A stretch of DNA of 12,950 nucleotides from Lysobacteraceae bacterium UBA6001 (GCA_002429615.1 DJAN01000120.1:1-12950); one strand, 5' to 3'; positions 1-6,146 are shown, counted from the first letter of the stretch. Numbers and translations: made by a program. The notes: generated by a model not told the origin, from the letters alone.

Positions 1-11
1 TCTTCCGATCT
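1..11. other. Probable residual Illumina adapter end
   Basis: The window opens with TCTTCCGATCT, identical to the last 11 bases of the standard TruSeq adapter. The match sits exactly at the edge, and a self-complementary GC hairpin starts at base 12. I infer untrimmed adapter at a contig end rather than genomic sequence. A chance match of this length is possible but unlikely at this exact position. Confidence 0.7.
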
Positions 12-31
12 CGCGGGCTGAGCTGCCCGCG
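12..31. other. GC-rich hairpin at contig edge
   Basis: CGCGGGC (12-18) pairs perfectly with GCCCGCG (25-31) around the loop TGAGCT. There is no clear U-run on either strand, only GTTTCC at 35-40, so calling it a terminator for a plus-strand gene to the left would be a guess. Its position next to the presumed adapter suggests the assembly broke at or near this structure. Confidence 0.4.
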
Positions 32-61
32 CGGCGTTTCCTGCCTTGCTTGTGGCTTGTC

Positions 62-146
62 GTAGGAGCGGCTTCAGCCGCGACCGTGCGCTAACAGACG
101 TCCAAGACCCCTGATGACGCACGGTCGCGGCTGAAGCCGCTCCTAC
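62..146. repeat. REP/GTAG-type inverted repeat (BIME-like), copy 1
   Basis: Two 29-base arms at 62-90 and 118-146 are perfect reverse complements around a 27-base spacer. Each arm starts (or ends, inverted) with GTAGGAGCGGCTTCAGCCGC and itself contains the small hairpin GCGGCT-TC-AGCCGC. The outer 24 bases of each arm are identical to those of the second copy near 6026. GTAG-initiated palindromes of this kind are REP elements spread by RAYT-type transposases in Xanthomonadaceae and Pseudomonas. The right arm ends 4 nt from the stop codon of the 97-residue gene, so it may also protect or terminate that transcript. Confidence 0.85.
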
Positions 147-150
147 ACCA

Positions 151-444
151 TCAGCCTTCGTCTTCCTCGAACTCGACGAAGACATCCAGCTCCAGCGCCA
201 GTTCCTGCACCGCATCGCGCACCTTCTGCGCGGTGGAATCGTTGCCGGCCTCCACCTCCAGCTCGTGCGTGCCCGGGCCTTCGTCGTCGGACAACCCGGC
301 CGAGCTGGAATCGTCGTCATCCAGGTGCGGCATCAGGTCGTCCACTTCCTCGACGTGTTCGATGCCGTCCAGGCTCAACAGCAGGTTGCTGATCGCGCGG
401 GCGTCGTCCTCGCTGCCGGTGATGCGCAGGCGCAGGGTGGGCAT
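151..444 (-). CDS. Small, highly acidic hypothetical protein
   Basis: This is a 97-residue protein with about 29 Asp/Glu against 5 Lys/Arg. It has no signal peptide or membrane segment, so it is predicted to be cytosolic. The N-terminal part (1-36) alternates a beta-like strand with a helix, and the C-terminal part (60-95) looks similar. A low-complexity acidic linker (41-58, with DDDDSSS) separates them. This could be a beta-alpha-beta pair resembling a small ferredoxin-like fold, but I do not recognise a family. The start is supported by GGAGA (453-457), 8 nt upstream of the ATG. It lies 68 nt downstream of the cupin/DUF2867 gene on the same strand, so cotranscription is possible but not shown. 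A REP palindrome follows the stop directly. The function is unknown. Confidence 0.75.
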   Translation of the reverse strand: MPTLRLRITGSEDDARAISNLLLSLDGIEHVEEVDDLMPHLDDDDSSSAGLSDDEGPGTHELEVEAGNDSTAQKVRDAVQELALELDVFVEFEEDEG

Positions 445-512
445 GGCTGACGTCTCCGATGAAAGGGGACTTCCAGCCTAGGCAAGCGCAGGGCAACGCG
501 GGGTGAGGATGC

Positions 513-1916
513 TCAGTACGTGGCCGGCAACGCCCCGCCCACCGCCTGCCGCGCGGTCAACTGCAGCAGCGCCGTGCCCAGCAGCGTCGGCGCGACATGC
601 CGGCGGTGCACGCCATCGACCAGCGCCATGTACAGGCGGCCGAAGAGGTTGCGGCAACGCACGCGGGTAGACAGGCTGAAACAGGCGTGGCCATGTTCGT
701 CCAGCCACACCGACACGCAGGAGCGGAAGGCCAGGTGGCGGTCGTCGGCGCCGAGAATCACTTGCGCCCGGTGTGGCTCATGCCGCTGGGCCAGCACCGG
801 GAAACGCTGCAGGAAACGCTCCGACCCGGCCTCGCAGGCCAGTGACGACACCGGGCAGCCCAGCGTGGCGGTGCGCAGTCCGAATGGACGCACCAGCGTA
901 TTGCGCAGCTTCATCAGCGCGCCGACGCTGGCCGGCGGTGCATCGAGGAAGCCTTCCAGCAGCGCGGCCAGCAGCGCCGCCGGCGTGCGCTCGTGCAGCG
1001 CGGCCAGGGGCAGGCGCGCGCTGACGGTGTCCTGGTAATGCGCGTCGCGCAACAGGTGCTCCAGCAGGGAGTCTTCCGGCAACGCCCGCGAATGCAGGAT
1101 CGGTGGCGGCGCGTCGCGCTGCCCGATGTAGCCGGCGGATGCGTGGCCCAGCCAGCGCATCCGGCAGACTCCCGCTCGGCTGCGCAATGCGGCGCAGGCG
1201 CGCTGTTGCCAGGAGTCCGGGCGCGCGTGCAGCGTCAGCGTGGTGGTCGGCACCGGCAGCCGGCGTGCATCGGCGCCATCGAGCAGGCGCTGCACCTCTA
1301 CCGGTAGCAGCTCGGTCAGGCTGGCGAGGGTGGCCTCGCCGGCGCGCACCCGTGCCTGCGTGGCGGGGTCGGCCACGCCCGCCGACTCATCCGGGTGGCA
1401 GGACAGCGCGAACAGCGCCGGGTGGCGGCCGTCGTCGCGCAGCGGCATGAACTGGTGCCAGGTGCCGCCGTCGAAGCGCACGCTGAAGAGACAATCCGGC
1501 GGCACTTCGACGTGGCGCAGCGCGCGCAGGAACGCGGCCGGGTCCGCCGCCAGCTCGGCATCGGTGACCTGGGCGAAACGCAGCCGCGTCCCGCCGCTGC
1601 CGCTGATCGCGGTGAACAGGCGGCGCCCGGCATGGCGGTGGAAGGGATGGCCCTGCGAGCCGACCGAGAACGAGAACAGCGAGGTCGGGTCGTGCTGGGC
1701 GAAGTCCGGCGCCGACAGCAGCGCGGAGGGCTCGTCGAGCGCGTCGTCGTGGCGCGGATGCGAGGCCTGGCGTTGTCCCGCCTGGGCAGCGAGGGCGTCG
1801 CCGGCCCCGGGATCGAGCTGCGAGACCAGCAGCACCTCGATGGGGCGGCCGCCCGGCGCGGCGCTGATCCTGACCCGGGGGAAACTGCGTTCGCTGGCGA
1901 TCCGTATGCGTCCCAT
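513..1916 (-). CDS. Cupin-like / DUF2867 fusion protein
   Basis: This is a 467-residue protein with two regions. Residues about 75-180 look cupin-like: a glycine-rich beta segment carries H90, H93 and H95, followed by a second strand set with the motif GGTWHQF (H154) and then SCHPDES. These His residues could bind a metal. Residues about 285-450 resemble DUF2867, with MKLRNTLVRPFGL, ILGADDRHLAFR, a TRVRCRNLFGRLYM stretch and a final HRRHVAP. No signal peptide is seen. The ATG at 1916 is chosen because AGGAG (1922-1926) lies 5 nt upstream and because the open frame further upstream runs through arsR. It begins 26 nt after the arsR stop, so the pair probably forms one transcript under the arsR operator. 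The biochemical activity is unknown. The domain calls come from motif pattern only, and the cupin assignment is the less certain of the two. Confidence 0.8.
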   Translation of the reverse strand: MGRIRIASERSFPRVRISAAPGGRPIEVLLVSQLDPGAGDALAAQAGQRQASHPRHDDALDEPSALLSAPDFAQHDPTSLFSFSVGSQGHPFHRHAGRRLFTAISGSGGTRLRFAQVTDAELAADPAAFLRALRHVEVPPDCLFSVRFDGGTWHQFMPLRDDGRHPALFALSCHPDESAGVADPATQARVRAGEATLASLTELLPVEVQRLLDGADARRLPVPTTTLTLHARPDSWQQRACAALRSRAGVCRMRWLGHASAGYIGQRDAPPPILHSRALPEDSLLEHLLRDAHYQDTVSARLPLAALHERTPAALLAALLEGFLDAPPASVGALMKLRNTLVRPFGLRTATLGCPVSSLACEAGSERFLQRFPVLAQRHEPHRAQVILGADDRHLAFRSCVSVWLDEHGHACFSLSTRVRCRNLFGRLYMALVDGVHRRHVAPTLLGTALLQLTARQAVGGALPATY

Positions 1917-1921
1917 GTCGG

Positions 1922-1926
1922 CTCCT
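1922..1926 (-). promoter_or_regulatory. Shine-Dalgarno site fixing the cupin/DUF2867 start
   Basis: Read on the minus strand this is AGGAG, 5 nt upstream of the ATG at 1916. It falls in the 26-nt gap after the arsR stop. It argues against the longer open frame, which continues to 2270 through the arsR coding region. Confidence 0.75.
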
Positions 1927-1942
1927 GCCGTGTCGGTGGGGG

Positions 1943-2260
1943 TCAGCGTGCCTTGGCCTTGGCCAGGCGCCGTGATTCGCGCTGCAGCGGCCCGGCGGTC
2001 GGGCAGACCTCGAAGGCGAAGCTGCTCAGGGTGTTGATCAGGCTGTCCGGGGTGAGGCGGTAATAGATGAACTGGCCGCGCCGCTCGCTGGTGACCAGCC
2101 CGGCGGCGGCCAGCACCGCCAGGTGGCGCGAGATCGCCGGCGCGCTCATGTCGAAACGCTGCCCGATCTCGCCGGCGGTGAGCTCCTGCGCCGACAGATA
2201 CGCCAGGATTTCGCGGCGCGGGCGCGAGGCGAGGGCTTCGAAGATGCGGTCGGTCGCCAT
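1943..2260 (-). CDS. ArsR-family (SdpR-like) transcriptional repressor
   Basis: This is a 105-residue winged helix-turn-helix protein. The opening FEALASRPRREILAYL (7-22) is typical of ArsR-family helix 1. It is followed by LTAGEIGQRFDMSAPAISRH (27-46) as the HTH, with S39 to H46 in the recognition helix. The wing is LVTSERRGQFIYYRL (55-69). Only one cysteine is present (C86) and there is no CxC metal site in the DNA-binding region. It therefore resembles SdpR/BigR-type members rather than the metal-sensing ArsR/SmtB type. A perfect inverted repeat stands directly upstream, implying autoregulation, and the cupin/DUF2867 gene follows 26 nt downstream. The Shine-Dalgarno is weak (GAAG, 4 nt from the ATG), but the ATG fits the family N-terminus. 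The inducing signal cannot be read from the sequence. Confidence 0.93.
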   Translation of the reverse strand: MATDRIFEALASRPRREILAYLSAQELTAGEIGQRFDMSAPAISRHLAVLAAAGLVTSERRGQFIYYRLTPDSLINTLSSFAFEVCPTAGPLQRESRRLAKAKAR

Positions 2261-2265
2261 GTTGC

Positions 2266-2297
2266 TTCAATGATTAACGAATTGGTTAATCATTGAA
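2266..2297. promoter_or_regulatory. Palindromic operator of the arsR unit
   Basis: TTCAATGATTAAC (2266-2278) and GTTAATCATTGAA (2285-2297) are perfect reverse complements, 13 bp each, around the 6-bp spacer GAATTG. The element is strikingly AT-rich for this GC-rich region and ends 5 nt from the arsR ATG. Dyads with an ATTAA core are usual ArsR-family targets. It covers the predicted -10 box and transcription start, so bound repressor would block RNA polymerase. The site is inferred from sequence; the protein assigned to it is the adjacent ArsR. Confidence 0.85.
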
Positions 2298-2318
2298 ACA
2301 TCGCCGGGCCACTGTCAA
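2289..2318 (-). promoter_or_regulatory. Predicted sigma70 promoter of arsR
   Basis: On the minus strand a perfect -35 box TTGACA (2313-2318) precedes AATGAT (2289-2294, 4 of 6 matches to TATAAT) with an 18-bp spacer. Transcription would start inside the operator spacer, leaving a leader of roughly 20 nt before the arsR ATG. The overlap of the -10 box with the palindrome supports both calls. Confidence 0.6.
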
Positions 2319-2334
2319 GCACCGCTACCGACGG

Positions 2335-3264
2335 CTACGGCAATCCCATCAGTTCCGCAGGCAGCGGCGGCAGCGGGGTGCGCTCGTCCAGCGCTTCGCG
2401 GCGCAGCCAGTCGATCATCAGCTGCGCGGCGGGACTGGGCGGCTGGTGGTCGGGGTGGACGATGTAGTACGCATAGCGCGGCTGCAGCGCCGGGCCGGGC
2501 AGGCGCACCAGTTCGTAGCGTTGCAGGTAGGGCTGCGCGACCAGCTTGCGCGCCAGCACCGCGCCCATGCCGTAGACCGCCGCGCGCAGCGCCTCGGTGC
2601 TGTCGCTGAAGCTGTGCATGGGCGGCAGGCGCACCCCGCGCACGCCCGCCGCGCGCAGCCAGTCGCGCCAGCTCTGCGGCGACATGTCCGACAACAGCGG
2701 CAACTGCAGGATGTCGGCCGGCGTGCGCAGCTGTGCCAGCTGCGGCAGCGCCGGCGAGGCCACCGGGAACAGCGCGTCCTCCATCAGTGGCAACGCGGTG
2801 ACGCCCGGCCAGCTGCCGGGCCCATAGCGGATGCCCAGGTCCGGGCCGCCATCGTCGAAGCGCGTCAGGGCACCGCCACTGTGGATTTCCACCCGCACGT
2901 GCGGGTGCAGCGCGCAGAAGCGCGGCAGCCGCGGCAGCAGCCAGCAGTAGGAGATCGAATGCAGCGTGGTCACCCGCAGCGGCACGGTCTCCGCGGGCGG
3001 GCGCAGGTTGCGCGCCACCGCGCCGAGGTCGGCCAGCGCGGCACTGGCGGCGTCGGCCAGCTGGCGGCCCTCGGCGGTCAGGGTGACCCCACGGGCATGG
3101 CGCTGGAACAGCGGCGCGCCGAGCAGCGCTTCCAGCTTGCGGATGTGGTGGCTGACCGCGCTGGCGGTCAGGTGCAGCTCCGCACCGGCCAGGGCGAAGT
3201 TCTGGTGGCGCGCGGCGACGGCGAAGACGCCCAACGCGGGGAGCAGGGTAGGGCGCAGGTTCAC
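2335..3264 (-). CDS. LysR-family transcriptional regulator (GcvA-like)
   Basis: This is a 309-residue regulator of normal LysR length. The N-terminal winged HTH covers residues 5-65: FAVAARHQNFALAGAELHLT leads into the recognition helix SAVSHHIRKLE (35-45), then LGAPLFQRHARGVTLTAEG (48-66). Residues about 92-295 form the substrate-binding domain, with PDLGIRYGPG (141-150) and YGMGAVLA (231-238) in the usual places. The GcvA-like affiliation rests on these motifs. The GTG at 3264 gives the canonical short N-terminus NLRPTLLPALGVF; no good Shine-Dalgarno is seen. The frame is open further upstream but would overlap the divergent small gene. It is transcribed away from the 77-residue gene and EamA transporter, the common layout for a LysR protein and its target. 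Its effector is unknown. Confidence 0.92.
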   Translation of the reverse strand: MNLRPTLLPALGVFAVAARHQNFALAGAELHLTASAVSHHIRKLEALLGAPLFQRHARGVTLTAEGRQLADAASAALADLGAVARNLRPPAETVPLRVTTLHSISYCWLLPRLPRFCALHPHVRVEIHSGGALTRFDDGGPDLGIRYGPGSWPGVTALPLMEDALFPVASPALPQLAQLRTPADILQLPLLSDMSPQSWRDWLRAAGVRGVRLPPMHSFSDSTEALRAAVYGMGAVLARKLVAQPYLQRYELVRLPGPALQPRYAYYIVHPDHQPPSPAAQLMIDWLRREALDERTPLPPLPAELMGLP

Positions 3265-3292
3265 GGGCGAGCCACGAATCAGATTTGTCGCT

Positions 3293-3310
3293 GCGCGTGA
3301 TACTACGCGC
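3293..3310. promoter_or_regulatory. Candidate LysR operator dyad in divergent promoter region
   Basis: GCGCGT (3293-3298) and ACGCGC (3305-3310) form a 6-bp inverted repeat with a 6-bp spacer, in the 103-bp gap between lysR and the divergent coupled pair. A short odd-centred palindrome AATCAGATT lies nearby at 3277-3285. Neither fits the T-N11-A LysR box cleanly, so this is a candidate site only. Confidence 0.35.
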
Positions 3311-3324
3311 TTGTCGGGCAGGCG

Positions 3325-3364
3325 GGGCGGGAGGATGCTGGCTCCCCTTTCCGGTCTCCCGCCC
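3325..3364 (+). promoter_or_regulatory. GC-rich leader hairpin before the 77-residue gene
   Basis: GGGCGGGAG (3325-3333) pairs perfectly with CTCCCGCCC (3356-3364): 9 bp around a 22-nt loop, ending 3 nt before the ATG at 3368. The left arm is the only purine-rich, Shine-Dalgarno-like run in this leader. Folding would therefore hide it and the alternative in-frame ATG at 3335. It might tune translation of the small gene and, through coupling, of the transporter. Confidence 0.4.
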
Positions 3365-3367
3365 GAC

Positions 3368-3601
3368 ATGGACGCTCCCCAGCACCGCGTGGTCTTCGAT
3401 TTCGAGATCGAATTCAGCAACGGCGGCGGGCTGCAGGGGCAGGACTTCCGGCTCGACATCGACGGCGAGGACATCGACGACGCGGCGCTGGCCGACCATC
3501 TGGTGCGTGACCTGCGCCTGCTGATGGTCGGGCAGGTGCGGATCTTGCGTCGGCGCATCATCGTCGAACCCCACAAGCGGCAACCCAAGGAGATGGCATG
3601 A
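3368..3601 (+). CDS. Conserved hypothetical protein, 77 residues
   Basis: This small soluble protein has a beta-rich first half (RVVFDFEIEFSNGGG, residues 7-21). It is followed by the hydrophilic strand GQDFRLDIDGEDI (24-36), a helix DDAALADHLVRDLRLLMV (37-54) and a basic tail RRRIIVEPHKRQ (61-72). It has no signal peptide or membrane segment. Codon use and the conserved look of the FEIEFSNGGG block argue for a real gene; I recall similar short proteins but cannot name a family or function. The stop overlaps the start of the EamA transporter (ATGA), so the two are translationally coupled. The start is uncertain: ATG 3368 lacks a Shine-Dalgarno. ATG 3335, in frame 11 codons upstream, directly abuts GGGAGG with spacing that is too short. 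Confidence 0.75.
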   Translation: MDAPQHRVVFDFEIEFSNGGGLQGQDFRLDIDGEDIDDAALADHLVRDLRLLMVGQVRILRRRIIVEPHKRQPKEMA

Positions 3602-4479
3602 ACAACACCGCCGAAGCGACCCTCGCGCGCGGCCGCGACTGGCGTACCCCGCTGGAACTGGGACTGCTGGGCGCGATCTGGGGCTGCTCATTCCTGTTCA
3701 TGCGCATCGCCGCGCAGCCGTTCGGTCCGTTCGCGCTGGTCGAGGTGCGCCTGGCGCTTGGCGCGCTGGTGCTGGCGCCGTTCCTGTGGAAGTCGCGCGC
3801 GCTGTTCCCGCCGCGGCGCTGGTTGTGGCTGGCGCCGATCGGCCTGGTCAATTCGGCGATCCCGTTCCTGCTGTTCGCCTGGGGCGCCGAGCGCGCACCG
3901 GCGGCGATCGGCGCGATCTGCAACGCGATGACCGTGCTGTTCGCCGCGCTGGTGGCGTTCCTGTTCTTCGGCGAGAAGATCGGCATGCGCCGGGCGATCG
4001 CGCTGCTGGTCGGTTTCGTCGGCGTGGTGGTGCTGGCCACCGGCAAGTCGGCCGGCCTGAGCATCGGCCCGGCGGTGTTCGCCGGCGCGCTGGCCTCGCT
4101 GCTGTACGGCGTGGGCATCAACCTGGTGAAACGTCACATGACCGGCCTGCCGCCGGCCGCTTCCGGCGCGGCCACGCTCGGCTGCGGCGCGATCCTGCTG
4201 GCGCCGCTGGCCCTCACCCATTGGCCGCAGCAGCCTATCCCGCCGATGGCCTGGGCCAGCGCGATCGCGCTGGGCATGTTCTGCACCGGCTTCGCGTTCC
4301 TGCTGTATTACCGCTTGATCTATCGCGTCGGCCCGGCCACCGCCTCGACCGTGACCTACCTGATCCCGGTGTTCGGTGCGGTGTTCGCCTGGCTGTTCCT
4401 GCACGAGCCGATCACCGCGCGCATGCTCGCCGCCGGCGCGCTGATCCTGGGCAGCGTGGCGTTCAGCCAGAAGCGCTGA
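3598..4479 (+). CDS. EamA/DMT-family transporter
   Basis: This is a 293-residue inner-membrane protein with about ten hydrophobic segments in two EamA repeats (roughly 21-148 and 158-290), the standard drug/metabolite transporter layout. Family signs are AIWGCSFLFMRIA (26-38) in the first helix, the end of repeat one at FFGEKIGMRRAIALL (123-137), and in repeat two a YLIPVFGAVFAWLFLHEPIT block (254-273). Members export amino acids, metabolites or drugs; the substrate cannot be predicted here. A strong Shine-Dalgarno, AAGGAG (3587-3592), sits 5 nt before the ATG, inside the end of the 77-residue gene, whose stop overlaps this start by ATGA. The divergent LysR gene is the obvious candidate regulator. 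The 3' end converges on the prolyl isomerase gene with 4 nt between stops. Confidence 0.93.
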   Translation: MNNTAEATLARGRDWRTPLELGLLGAIWGCSFLFMRIAAQPFGPFALVEVRLALGALVLAPFLWKSRALFPPRRWLWLAPIGLVNSAIPFLLFAWGAERAPAAIGAICNAMTVLFAALVAFLFFGEKIGMRRAIALLVGFVGVVVLATGKSAGLSIGPAVFAGALASLLYGVGINLVKRHMTGLPPAASGAATLGCGAILLAPLALTHWPQQPIPPMAWASAIALGMFCTGFAFLLYYRLIYRVGPATASTVTYLIPVFGAVFAWLFLHEPITARMLAAGALILGSVAFSQKR

Positions 4480-4483
4480 GCCG

Positions 4484-5386
4484 CTACTTCGGCGTGCGTA
4501 CCGGCAGCGGCACGTTGCACAGGTCGATGTGCCCGGCCGGACGCTTGTAGAAGTCGTCGACGCGGTTGCGCCGCGCCTCGGCGACATCGCGGAAACTCTG
4601 GCTGTCGGTGCGCAGCAGCTGCAGCGGCGTGCGCTCGGATTCGGGCACGTCGCTGGCCAGGCGGATCGCGCGGATCGACGTGCGCTGCGCCGGGTCCTCG
4701 TAGAAGCCCATCGGATCCGGCCCGCGCGGCGTGGCGCTGAGCAGCTCCATGCCCTTCACCACGCGGCCGACCACGGTGATGTTGTTGTCCAGCTGGCGCG
4801 GCGATTGCCCGATCACCACGTAGAGCTCGGCGCCGAGGCTGCTGTCCGGTGCGTTGTTGCGGCCTGCGCCCACCGCGCCATAGCAGTGCGCCAGCCAGGT
4901 CTGCCCGTTGGCGCCGTCGCGGCCCACCGGAAATCCGTCGACGAAGCCGACTTCGCGCGCCCAGCCATCACGGTCGGGCAGGCGCGAGAACGCCAGTCCC
5001 TTGGACGGGCGGGCGAATTCGACGGGCAGGTGGGTCTTGGCCGAGCCCAGCGATTTCGCCTTGGCTTCGTCATCGGCATCGGCATCGCCGAACTGCACGA
5101 CGAAGTTGTCCTGCGCGCGGTAGATCGCGGTGTTGTCCCAGAAGTGCTCATGGGCCAGCGTGCGGATGTTGCCCGCATGCTCGGGGGCGAACTGCGGCGC
5201 CAGTTCGATGATCACCCGGCCGCTGGCCAGTTCCAGGTACAGCGTGTTGGCCGGATCGAGGCTGCGCCAGTCGCTGGCGGGCGAGGCGTCGAGAATCTGC
5301 TGCGCGCTGCGGTAGGGCGCGGCGGTGGCCAGCACGGGCAGGGCGGCGATCAGGGCACAGGCGAGCAGGCGAAGGGTGGGGCGCAT
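4484..5386 (-). CDS. Exported cyclophilin-type peptidyl-prolyl cis-trans isomerase
   Basis: This is a 300-residue protein predicted to act in the periplasm. A signal peptide occupies residues 1-22/23 (basic MRPTLR, hydrophobic core, ATAA cleavage region). The cyclophilin domain runs from about 48 to 245: [20 protein letters not shown], then [21 protein letters not shown]. In the latter, R90, F95 and Q98 match the catalytic Arg, Phe and Gln of cyclophilins. It continues with [10 protein letters not shown] (184-193) and [16 protein letters not shown] (201-216). A charged and loop-rich insertion of about 70-80 residues (about 102-180) separates the active-site strand from the next core strand. 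A 50-residue C-terminal extension follows, so it is longer than PpiA-type enzymes. No good Shine-Dalgarno is visible; the ATG is chosen because it gives the signal peptide. It would assist folding of exported proteins. Confidence 0.9.
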   Translation of the reverse strand: MRPTLRLLACALIAALPVLATAAPYRSAQQILDASPASDWRSLDPANTLYLELASGRVIIELAPQFAPEHAGNIRTLAHEHFWDNTAIYRAQDNFVVQFGDADADDEAKAKSLGSAKTHLPVEFARPSKGLAFSRLPDRDGWAREVGFVDGFPVGRDGANGQTWLAHCYGAVGAGRNNAPDSSLGAELYVVIGQSPRQLDNNITVVGRVVKGMELLSATPRGPDPMGFYEDPAQRTSIRAIRLASDVPESERTPLQLLRTDSQSFRDVAEARRNRVDDFYKRPAGHIDLCNVPLPVRTPK

Positions 5387-5447
5387 GGCGGAAGCCGGAA
5401 GGGAGTCGCCCGATTCTGGCCCGGCGACGCACCCGCGCGCCAGTCGC

Positions 5448-5897
5448 TCAGCGGGCCGGCTTGCGTTTGACGTAGAGCTGCTTGCGCACCTTGGCCACGA
5501 CATCGCCCTGGGCGTCGATGACCTCGTTCTCGAACCAGCGCAGGGTCTTCTCGCCGCTGGCGGTGGCCTGGCGCAGTTCATCGAGCACGGTGTCGTCGAT
5601 GCGGAATTCGGCGCTGACGGTGCCGCGGCCGGGTTTGACGAACTCGATCTCGCCGGCCTTGTCCCACACGTAGTAGTCGCGGCCGATGTTGTGCATCACC
5701 AGCAGCATCCAGAACGGATCGGTCATCGCGAACAGGCTGCCGCCGAAGTGGGTGCCGACGTAGTTGCGGTTCCAGGGGCGCATGCGCAGTTCGACGCGCG
5801 CATGGCGATAGTCCTCGCTCAGTTCCACCACGCGGATGCCGGGGAACAGGAACGGCGGCCACAGGTTGAGGCCTAGGCGGAACAGCGAGGCTTTCAT
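5448..5897 (-). CDS. DUF4442 hotdog-fold protein (thioesterase-like)
   Basis: This is a 149-residue cytosolic protein with a single hotdog domain. The central motif NRNYVGTHFGGSLFAMTDPF (43-62), followed by the long helix, is the DUF4442 hallmark, and a second strand block YVWDKAGEIEFVKPGRG (76-92) follows. Proteins of this group are usually annotated as acyl-CoA thioesterase-like. The exact substrate is unknown, and no catalytic acid can be assigned with confidence. The ATG at 5897 is used because the open frame upstream runs into the REP palindrome and lacks protein-like composition. No clear Shine-Dalgarno is present. It lies 61 nt upstream of the prolyl isomerase gene on the same strand, so the two may share a transcript. 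Confidence 0.87.
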   Translation of the reverse strand: MKASLFRLGLNLWPPFLFPGIRVVELSEDYRHARVELRMRPWNRNYVGTHFGGSLFAMTDPFWMLLVMHNIGRDYYVWDKAGEIEFVKPGRGTVSAEFRIDDTVLDELRQATASGEKTLRWFENEVIDAQGDVVAKVRKQLYVKRKPAR

Positions 5898-6025
5898 GCG
5901 GGCGGCAAGCGACAGGTGCGGGGGCTGAAGCCTACCATACGCGCCGGTACGGGGCGTTTGCCCGAGGGGCTGGCGTCGATTTCCCTCCCTGTCCGTCCCT
6001 TGGCCTAGCGTGTCCCCGCTTTTCT

Positions 6026-6086
6026 GTAGGAGCGGCTTCAGCCGCGACCCGACAATCCGAGCGGTCGCGGCTGAAGCCGCTCCTAC
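6026..6086. repeat. REP/GTAG-type inverted repeat, copy 2
   Basis: Arms of 24 bases (6026-6049 and 6063-6086) are perfect reverse complements around a 13-nt spacer. The arms are identical to the outer 24 bases of the copy at 62-146; only the spacer and inner bases differ. It sits in the gap between the DUF4442 gene start and the cnoX terminator, as expected for an intergenic REP doublet. Confidence 0.87.
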
Positions 6087-6110
6087 CAAAACCCCAAAGC
6101 CGGGGCCTGC

Positions 6111-6142
6111 GGATGAAGAAAAGGCCCGGTTGCCCGGGCCTT
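6111..6142 (-). terminator. Intrinsic terminator of cnoX
   Basis: On the minus strand AAGGCCCGG, loop GCAA, CCGGGCCTT (6121-6142) is a perfect 9-bp stem followed by a T-rich tail (TTCTTC). It begins 4 nt after the cnoX stop codon, a textbook position. Confidence 0.88.
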
Positions 6143-6146
6143 CGCA

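Noticed and set aside
513..2270. Extension of the cupin/DUF2867 gene to 2270
   Set aside because: The extra 118 codons are an out-of-frame reading of the arsR gene. A good Shine-Dalgarno at 1922-1926 supports the start at 1916.
2293..3300. 335-codon plus-strand frame across lysR
   Set aside because: It has Arg/Gln-rich low-complexity composition and lies opposite a clear LysR gene; it is a shadow frame.
3265..3588. N-terminal extension of the LysR gene
   Set aside because: It would overlap the divergent 77-residue gene and has Arg/Ser-rich, non-protein-like composition. LysR homology begins exactly at the GTG at 3264.
3688..4587. 299-codon minus-strand frame across the EamA gene
   Set aside because: It is antisense to a clear membrane protein, rich in Arg/Gln/Ala, with no recognisable motif.
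5405..5428. GTCGCC / GGCGAC hairpin downstream of the DUF4442 gene
   Set aside because: It has a six-bp stem, a 12-nt loop and no T-run on either strand. It is too weak to call a terminator.
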